This document shows, in pieces, positions 32,963 through 38,451 of a stretch of 38,451 bases of DNA; the stretch's first letter is position 1; each line of letters opens with the position of its first letter. The notes under the pieces are model-generated. The model ran no database searches, had not been told where the DNA came from, and saw only the letters and a list, made by a program, of their open reading frames with translations. Origin of the DNA: a virus; the IMG/VR virus record IMGVR_UViG_3300013131_005212, positions 1-38,451 of that record. One strand, 5' to 3'. Made by a program: the position numbers and the translations under genes.

Positions 32963-34797
32963 CGAAACCGTTTTCTGAATCAGCTTGTTTTGAACAAGGA
33001 AATGCAACTGACGCTTTTTACGCGACAGGATCGAATGGCTCTATAGGAGAAAATCCTGGCAGTTTTTCACGTTCTCTCTTCAATAAAGAGCAGATCAAGT
33101 TATCTTTTGCTGTGACATCACGAACAACTATGCTGCCAAATAGTTGCAGTATTTATTACTTCAATAGAACATCAGGAACGTGGAATATTCCTTCAAAAGC
33201 AGCAGGAGATCACGTTGGTCCTTTTAACAAGTTCGCGGTGTCTACGAACTGGTATCCGACTTCTGGCACGACAGGTTATGGTTACACACGCGGAACTACT
33301 TTGCTGGAAGATGCAAAAGCTTTTGATGCTTATGGAAGAGCTGTGGCTTCGGGAAGTCTTGAAATTTATAGGCAAGCTGTCGATTATGACGCAGATGGCC
33401 TAGGAGTTTTCAATAATTCTTCAAGATATGCCGGTTCAAGCATAAAAGGAAACGAGATAGGAAAAAGCATTTACTACAGAGGGGTCAGCGTAATAGACGC
33501 CTTGATAGACGATTTCTCAAATTCTGTGCAACGAGCTTCAATATACGAAGCGACAAGAGATGAAACTTTTGAGTTAAACATAGATCAACCGTTTTTACTT
33601 GAAAAAGCTGTTTTCGAACTTCCATTTTGCTTTGGTTCTTCTTGGTTTCAAGACAGAACCGTTACGTCTCTATCGGTTTCAACAGGTACTTACACACCAA
33701 CTGGAAGATCTTTTGCACCGTGGCTGTATACAGATACCGGCGGTCCTGCGGTGACAGTGTCACTGTTTTGCCAGAAAAACTATGGACAGACAAGTATTAG
33801 AGATCTGATAGCAAAAGGAACTATAACGCACAGCGAAGACGCAAAACTTACAGCGGTGGCAAGACGATTAGGAATTGTTGAAAGAGGAGCATATGGAGTT
33901 GCAGTAGAACCATTTGGGCTAAGAAATCCGAATGCTACTGTTCGTCAAACCTCGGCGAGCTCAGCAGTGACTAGTTCTGTCATTGTGAAAACGGCGGCAG
34001 CTGTCACTAACGGTGTCAATGGGCTCACGGCAGCGATATGGTTTATGACTTCAAGCTTGGAAGATTCCGGCACGGACGCATATAAGCAACCAGGATATGA
34101 AGTTTACTACAAGAGGGAGCTGCTAACCAAGTACAAGGAGATAGTAAAAGATCCTGACTTGTATGGAAAAACAGAATTTCCATTATCTTCTTTTGCGGCA
34201 CTGCAAACTTCAGTAGTTTCAACAATAGACCCTATAGGCAGAGGAATGACAGGTTTCTCTCCAAGTGGTGGATCTATATTTGGAGGTGAATATGCCTCGA
34301 GCCAAGCATTCAGTAAGAATGGAGACCCGATCGTACTGAATCCTTACTACTCTGATAATTCGACTTCTTCAGACAGGATAACAGCTTACAATAACTTAGA
34401 ATCTTTTTTTAATCAACTAGGAACTGACATACAAACCTATGTTCCTAATTACAATGGGGTGCCTGCGAATCTTCCCTACCCAGGAATATTTCGGCCCCAA
34501 GCTTGGATTTACAATATTTTTCCTGCGGAAGTGTTTTCGGCAACGAAAGAATCTCCATATCTTATTAATCCTGGTGACAAACTTGTTTTAATGATATCGA
34601 AAACTAGGCCCGCTATATCGGCAAGCGGTCATGACGTAAGGAGCGATGTAGATGCAAATACTGGTAAAAACATCTTGACGAAGCTCGTACCGATTACAGG
34701 TTCTGTGTCAGGTCATGATATTCAGCTCAACTCAGGTAGCATCAACATGACGTTCTACGGTTCCTATGTGCGTGCAGGCGATAGTTACACACCATGA
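32959..34797 (+). CDS. Unknown large virion-associated protein
   Basis: A protein of 612 residues in an ATGA overlap with its upstream neighbour. Early segments SGTWNIPSKAAGDHVGPFN and NEIGKSIYYRGVSVIDALI, and the late stretch PGDKLVLMISKTRPAISAS, suggest stacked beta domains. The sequence repeats the pattern of the following 911-residue gene (both have PSEED-type loops of Ser/Thr/Tyr/Gly and a final NITMTFYGSYVRAG-like strand), so they may be adjacent parts of one structure. No known domain was recognised. The stop overlaps the next start as ATGA. The position supports an adsorption or tail-fibre role. Confidence 0.55.
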   Translation: MTKPFSESACFEQGNATDAFYATGSNGSIGENPGSFSRSLFNKEQIKLSFAVTSRTTMLPNSCSIYYFNRTSGTWNIPSKAAGDHVGPFNKFAVSTNWYPTSGTTGYGYTRGTTLLEDAKAFDAYGRAVASGSLEIYRQAVDYDADGLGVFNNSSRYAGSSIKGNEIGKSIYYRGVSVIDALIDDFSNSVQRASIYEATRDETFELNIDQPFLLEKAVFELPFCFGSSWFQDRTVTSLSVSTGTYTPTGRSFAPWLYTDTGGPAVTVSLFCQKNYGQTSIRDLIAKGTITHSEDAKLTAVARRLGIVERGAYGVAVEPFGLRNPNATVRQTSASSAVTSSVIVKTAAAVTNGVNGLTAAIWFMTSSLEDSGTDAYKQPGYEVYYKRELLTKYKEIVKDPDLYGKTEFPLSSFAALQTSVVSTIDPIGRGMTGFSPSGGSIFGGEYASSQAFSKNGDPIVLNPYYSDNSTSSDRITAYNNLESFFNQLGTDIQTYVPNYNGVPANLPYPGIFRPQAWIYNIFPAEVFSATKESPYLINPGDKLVLMISKTRPAISASGHDVRSDVDANTGKNILTKLVPITGSVSGHDIQLNSGSINMTFYGSYVRAGDSYTP

Positions 34798-37529
34798 GCA
34801 ACGAACAATTCTTCACTGACGTAGTCAAGGATGTCATTGGTAACGACCCTGTCGTAGATCAATTCGACATATATTATGAAGCTTCGTTCTACGGCACGAT
34901 GCAAGACGATTACATCACAGGATCGATGCTTGCGATCAACACAAAAAGCAAGACCTTCGCAGTGTCGACAGGAGGTTTGGGTACCCGAGGCAGAGCTTTC
35001 AGCGTGTATTACGCAGAGTCACAACCTCCGTTAGAATCGACTTACGGATCTGCAGGTGTCGCTCTCAACCCCTTTCTCTCAAAGAGAGTTGTGCCATGGA
35101 AGGAAAGATCGTCGTCCACATCTTATAGGCTGAGACAACTTTTTGACGGAAGTGAGAGATACTACGATTCTTGCATCCCAGACGTAGCGTACTGCCTTGG
35201 AGTTGACGGCTCAAGAATATGGACGAACAGTGATCCTTCGTCAGACGTGAGGACAAGGACGACGCTGTCCCCCTACGCTTCTGTGATTACAGGTTCAACA
35301 GTGGGATATATGTTGTTCAATGCTGTGCAACAGGACAGAACATCAGAAGGTTACGAAGGAGATCCGACGACAAACAACGATTGGACCTGGTCGTTTCCTT
35401 ATGAAGGAAAGTATAGACCGACCAATCGTTTGACAAAATTCAATAGTAATCTCAATCTTAAATCAAATCTTTCGGCGAGATTACCTTTATATGATAAAAA
35501 AGAGAGAGAGTTTATAGGCAACGCGACGATAGGAGCCTTGCCGACCAATCTCACAGCCAATCCTGAAACAACAGGCAAAATTACAGGCTACTTTTATCGT
35601 GACAGTAACTCGGCGATAACTGACAGCACACCTTTAAATCTTGCAGATGAGAGCCTCAAGAACATAGAATTTTTCAGCCCGCTATTACCAGGCTATAACG
35701 TGTCTGGTGTTGCAGAATCAAGAAATGCTTTAAGAACAAAGACAACGATAAACGGAACTTTAGGAGACGGCACGATACGTCCATCTTGGTACAAGTCTGA
35801 AATAACAGACTTAAGCTATGGGCACAGCCTATTGGTTCCAAATGATGTCAATTTCTCAAGATTGTCTGACAATTCTTTTCTTTCAGGCTATTCAAACGCG
35901 GACGCATCGAGAACAATGCCAGTTACGCAATCGATGAGCACAGATGATCAAATCAAGTTTCTATTCGGATTTGGTGACGTCAACACTGTGACATATGGTA
36001 AGAGATCTTATGATTCTTCAAAAGCTACATTGGCATACAATTTGGATCTAGAATCTTATGCAGAAGGTACACATCCGCACCAAATTTCTGCTTACGACCA
36101 AGACGGACTGGTGATAAATTGGAATTGGGACCCGGTTACAATGGGTCTCAGCGATGCAAGATATCGTAACAGATGGTACGTTGCAGAAAAAATAAATGCA
36201 AGTCCGCAGACTTTCACAGTCGGTGGTGTGACCAAATTCTACAACTATGTTTCAGGTTCAACATCCCCCGTAAGAGGTATCGGTTGGGAACCTGCAAGTG
36301 GAAGTACGAAAATACTCGTTTCAAACACGAGCGCGACTTCATATCATGGAACAATGGCAGACGGTGATTTTTGCCCTCTTATTGTCGACATAACTTCTTC
36401 TTATCCCTGGAGTTTTTCTTTTGACAAAGCCGTAGCTGCATTTACTCAATATGGCACACTGACTGGTTATTTCGCTGCATTTCCGGGGCAACCAACAGAT
36501 TGGTTGACCACGATGTGGGGTACAGGTGTTTTTCCACTTCCTGGACAGCCTGATGCGAGCTGGGCGACTTTTTTGTATGTTACTGGATCTGTGTCCTCGG
36601 GTGCAACACCTGTTAACACGTTTGTGACCATGTCACTTCACGATCACACAAAAGATTATTGGAAAATACCATATGACGGTTCTGGTGGTGAATTCAGAAA
36701 ACCTCTTGGTCAATATCTGCTTGAACCTGGAGAGTACAGACTGGTACTGAATTTTGGTCTCGATCAGGTCACTACGAACCCCAACTGTGCAGCAATAGAC
36801 AACTTCAAGATATTCACATACAAAGAAGAGGCATTCCCAGTCACAAATGAAAGCAGAATGGGAGGCAACAATTATCCCAAGTTCAAGACGTACAGACTTG
36901 ACAAGAGAATAAATCCAGTTGTTTCAAGTTCATATGAAAATATCGCTTACATGAGTACTCTTTCATTTGGTGGGTTAACAGATTCGGATTACATCGTGTC
37001 AGGTTCTGCTGACGTTTCAAAATCAATAATCTTTGGAATCTCACCTGAAATTAGAGGCTGGAAGTACGGTCTCGTTAGCGGCTTTCCAACGCACTCAAAA
37101 GCTGTATTCAGGCGCGACAAGTACGGTCAATTCAGAGACATGTTAGAACAACGCCCCTACACCAAGTTCATAAATGTTCTATCATCACCTCTGGACAACG
37201 ACGCCATAACCGTTGACAGCTTCAACGTACAGGTAGATTCCAGGTCGACAGCATACGCCGAAGGTTTCACAGACGTCGGACCGTCTGTCGTCGCTGTCAA
37301 CTTCGTGAAACAACGTTACAGGAAGAACGACAAGGGCGTTGGTTACATCTATAACGAGAAAGTAGATCCTCTGCAAACATACTCACAGAATTTAAGTTCT
37401 GAAGTTACTTCATCCCTGCCTTACTTTGACGGTGTAGCAAAGCATAGACAAGATGAAGATTTACAGTTGGTGAGCAGTGCAGGATTGTCTTCGTTGCAAG
37501 TTAACAACAGCGGTTTGACGGTAACGTAA
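34794..37529 (+). CDS. Unknown very large virion-associated protein
   Basis: A protein of 911 residues starting in an ATGA overlap. It has many aromatic residues and Ser/Thr-rich loops. Visible elements are IDYY-type openings ([19 protein letters not shown]), an inner module near residues 490-690 with the pattern of a jelly-roll or carbohydrate-binding fold ([32 protein letters not shown]), and a C-terminus with [20 protein letters not shown]. The central part resembles ligand-binding domains of adhesins only in general features. No catalytic motif was found. It is directly followed by the collagen-like gene, suggesting that both contribute to the same fibre complex. Confidence 0.55.
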   Translation: MSNEQFFTDVVKDVIGNDPVVDQFDIYYEASFYGTMQDDYITGSMLAINTKSKTFAVSTGGLGTRGRAFSVYYAESQPPLESTYGSAGVALNPFLSKRVVPWKERSSSTSYRLRQLFDGSERYYDSCIPDVAYCLGVDGSRIWTNSDPSSDVRTRTTLSPYASVITGSTVGYMLFNAVQQDRTSEGYEGDPTTNNDWTWSFPYEGKYRPTNRLTKFNSNLNLKSNLSARLPLYDKKEREFIGNATIGALPTNLTANPETTGKITGYFYRDSNSAITDSTPLNLADESLKNIEFFSPLLPGYNVSGVAESRNALRTKTTINGTLGDGTIRPSWYKSEITDLSYGHSLLVPNDVNFSRLSDNSFLSGYSNADASRTMPVTQSMSTDDQIKFLFGFGDVNTVTYGKRSYDSSKATLAYNLDLESYAEGTHPHQISAYDQDGLVINWNWDPVTMGLSDARYRNRWYVAEKINASPQTFTVGGVTKFYNYVSGSTSPVRGIGWEPASGSTKILVSNTSATSYHGTMADGDFCPLIVDITSSYPWSFSFDKAVAAFTQYGTLTGYFAAFPGQPTDWLTTMWGTGVFPLPGQPDASWATFLYVTGSVSSGATPVNTFVTMSLHDHTKDYWKIPYDGSGGEFRKPLGQYLLEPGEYRLVLNFGLDQVTTNPNCAAIDNFKIFTYKEEAFPVTNESRMGGNNYPKFKTYRLDKRINPVVSSSYENIAYMSTLSFGGLTDSDYIVSGSADVSKSIIFGISPEIRGWKYGLVSGFPTHSKAVFRRDKYGQFRDMLEQRPYTKFINVLSSPLDNDAITVDSFNVQVDSRSTAYAEGFTDVGPSVVAVNFVKQRYRKNDKGVGYIYNEKVDPLQTYSQNLSSEVTSSLPYFDGVAKHRQDEDLQLVSSAGLSSLQVNNSGLTVT

Positions 37530-37530
37530 A

Positions 37531-38451
37531 ATGTCGATTCAAAGAAATCCCAATGATGTTTTTATCTTTGTCAGTGAAAATGGCAAAGTAAAAAGAACCG
37601 TCGCAGTGACAGAACTGCAGGTTGGTCATTTGAACAGTCCGTCAGAACTACAGATCACCGGCCGCTTAATTCAAAGCATCAGGACATTAGAAGTAGGGCC
37701 GGGTCAAACTGTGTCCCTGCCTGATTCTACAACTATTTTAAGCATCGAAGCCAAGGGCACAGGAACTTCTCCCATCACAATACTGCTTCCTGGTTCACCC
37801 AAAGAAGGTTTGATTTGTCATATCAAAGATGGAAATGGTCGTGCTTCGACGAACAACCTGATCATAAGATCAGGTATAAGTAACGTAAAAATAGATGGTG
37901 AGAACAGCAAACTCCTAACGCAGAATTATGCAAGTTCCACTCTCATTTGGAATGGCAAATCCTGGTTATCTCTCTCTGCAGGTGTCGGTGCCACAGGGCT
38001 TACGGGAGCAACAGGAAATTCAGGTGCTACAGGACCGACAGGGCTTACAGGTGCCACAGGTCCTGTCACAACAGCAGCGACAGGTGCTGTAGGTTCAACG
38101 GGTGCCACAGGACTTACAGGTGCCACGGGAGCGCGAGGAGCCTCAGGATCCACAGGAACACAGGGAGCCTCAGGATCGACAGGACTTACAGGCGCTACAG
38201 GGGCTGGGCTTACGGGTGCGACAGGTTCTACGGGTCCAATTGGAGCGACAGGAGTTCAAGGAGCAAGTGGATTGCAAGGAGCTTCTGGTGCGACAGGGCT
38301 GACAGGTGCAACGGGACTTACAGGTGCCACAGGAATCCAAGGAGCCTCGGGATCGACAGGAGCCACAGGAATACAAGGAGCCTCAGGGTCGACAGGAATC
38401 CAAGGAGCCTCAGGAGCCACAGGAATACAAGGAGCCTCAGGGTCGACAGGA
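37531..38451 (+). CDS. Collagen-like tail fibre protein (3' end beyond the window)
   Basis: An open frame of 307 codons from ATG 37531, one base after the previous stop, running without a stop to the window edge. Residues 1-150 form a beta-rich head ([57 protein letters not shown]) that resembles the attachment/phasing domain of phage fibres. From residue 153 it is a collagen-like Gly-X-Y array, interrupted after GPV by TTAAT and once by a two-residue GA. Y positions are mostly Thr or Ser and Pro is rare. Trimeric collagen-like stalks are common in phage fibres. The tip or chaperone part is missing from this window. Confidence 0.8.
   Translation, partial: MSIQRNPNDVFIFVSENGKVKRTVAVTELQVGHLNSPSELQITGRLIQSIRTLEVGPGQTVSLPDSTTILSIEAKGTGTSPITILLPGSPKEGLICHIKDGNGRASTNNLIIRSGISNVKIDGENSKLLTQNYASSTLIWNGKSWLSLSAGVGATGLTGATGNSGATGPTGLTGATGPVTTAATGAVGSTGATGLTGATGARGASGSTGTQGASGSTGLTGATGAGLTGATGSTGPIGATGVQGASGLQGASGATGLTGATGLTGATGIQGASGSTGATGIQGASGSTGIQGASGATGIQGASGSTG
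37987..38451 (+). repeat. Gly-X-Thr/Ser collagen-like coding repeat, 9-nt unit with 54-nt higher-order copies
   Basis: Nine-base codon triplets (GGN NNN ACN/TCN) repeat through the end of the window. The last part also shows higher-order identity: the 39 bases starting at 38359 recur exactly at 38413, a 54-base period coding for [18 protein letters not shown]. Such homogenised repeats can change length by slippage or recombination. Confidence 0.9.

Noticed and set aside
37926-38376. Pro/Val- and Cys/Ser-rich open frames on the minus strand and a plus-strand frame in the repeat region
   Set aside because: They are by-products of the 9-base collagen-like repeat, which keeps all frames open. 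The plus-strand frame from 37531 explains the region.
37987-38451. Short direct repeats that could suggest a CRISPR array
   Set aside because: The repeats are contiguous, in register with codons and encode Gly-X-Y. There are no unique spacers.
37987-38451. Prolyl hydroxylation of the collagen-like fibre by the 2OG oxygenase
   Set aside because: Only a few Pro residues occur in the visible repeats and none dominates the Y position, so this substrate is unsupported here.

Overview
The window looks like a stretch of a tailed-phage genome (Caudoviricetes, myovirus, distant T4 relative), probably an environmental phage with a Gram-negative host. The evidence is a T4-type baseplate block (gp5-, gp25- and gp6-like proteins), a gp55-like late sigma factor, a run of very large Ser/Thr/Gly-rich virion proteins and a collagen-like fibre gene. 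All genes lie on the + strand and are tightly packed. Many junctions are ATGA, GTGA or TGATG start/stop overlaps, which implies translational coupling. I saw no tRNA, rRNA, integrase, insertion sequence or CRISPR array. The host cannot be read from this window.

Region 1 (1-16399) is a phage-borne glycan or surface-polysaccharide cluster. It holds GT-B and GT-A type glycosyltransferases, a 2OG-Fe(II) oxygenase, an SGNH hydrolase, a sugar-type C-methyltransferase, a HAD phosphatase fused to a sugar nucleotidyltransferase, a glycerophosphodiesterase-like protein, a WavE-like protein, a GDP-mannose 3,5-epimerase, a CDP-paratose-2-epimerase-like SDR and a short UDP-glucose/GDP-mannose dehydrogenase. 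Together these could make or activate nucleotide sugars, modify them and transfer them. Marine T4-like phages such as cyanophage P-SSM2 are known to carry comparable LPS-type clusters. The acceptor (host surface, virion protein or DNA) is not shown by the sequence.

Inside this cluster, about 10357-12000 is an AT-rich island. It contains one intact WavE-like gene flanked by two gene scars: an unrecognised N-terminus abutting the C-terminus of a methyltransferase paralogue, and a HAD N-terminus joined in frame to a glycerophosphodiesterase C-terminus. The order of these pieces mirrors the intact upstream module (methyltransferase, HAD-nucleotidyltransferase, GT, glycerophosphodiesterase at 6629-10351). 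The island therefore looks like a collapsed second copy of that module.

Region 2 (16412-21248) carries a Cas4/RecB-like PD-(D/E)XK nuclease whose start codon sits in a perfect 10-bp inverted repeat with TATAAG in the loop, two GT4 glycosyltransferases, a small membrane-anchored protein, the gp55-like sigma factor and a small helical protein that may be a gp16-like small terminase.

Region 3 (21250-38451) is the virion block: gp5-like hub/spike without a lysozyme domain, an unknown protein with a hydrophobic tail, gp25, gp6, then five large adhesion or tail-associated proteins (one with LamG-like domains) and a Gly-X-Thr/Ser collagen-like fibre that runs off the right edge. One testable idea is that the Thr/Ser-rich collagen-like fibre or the neighbouring adhesins are substrates of the encoded glycosylation machinery.
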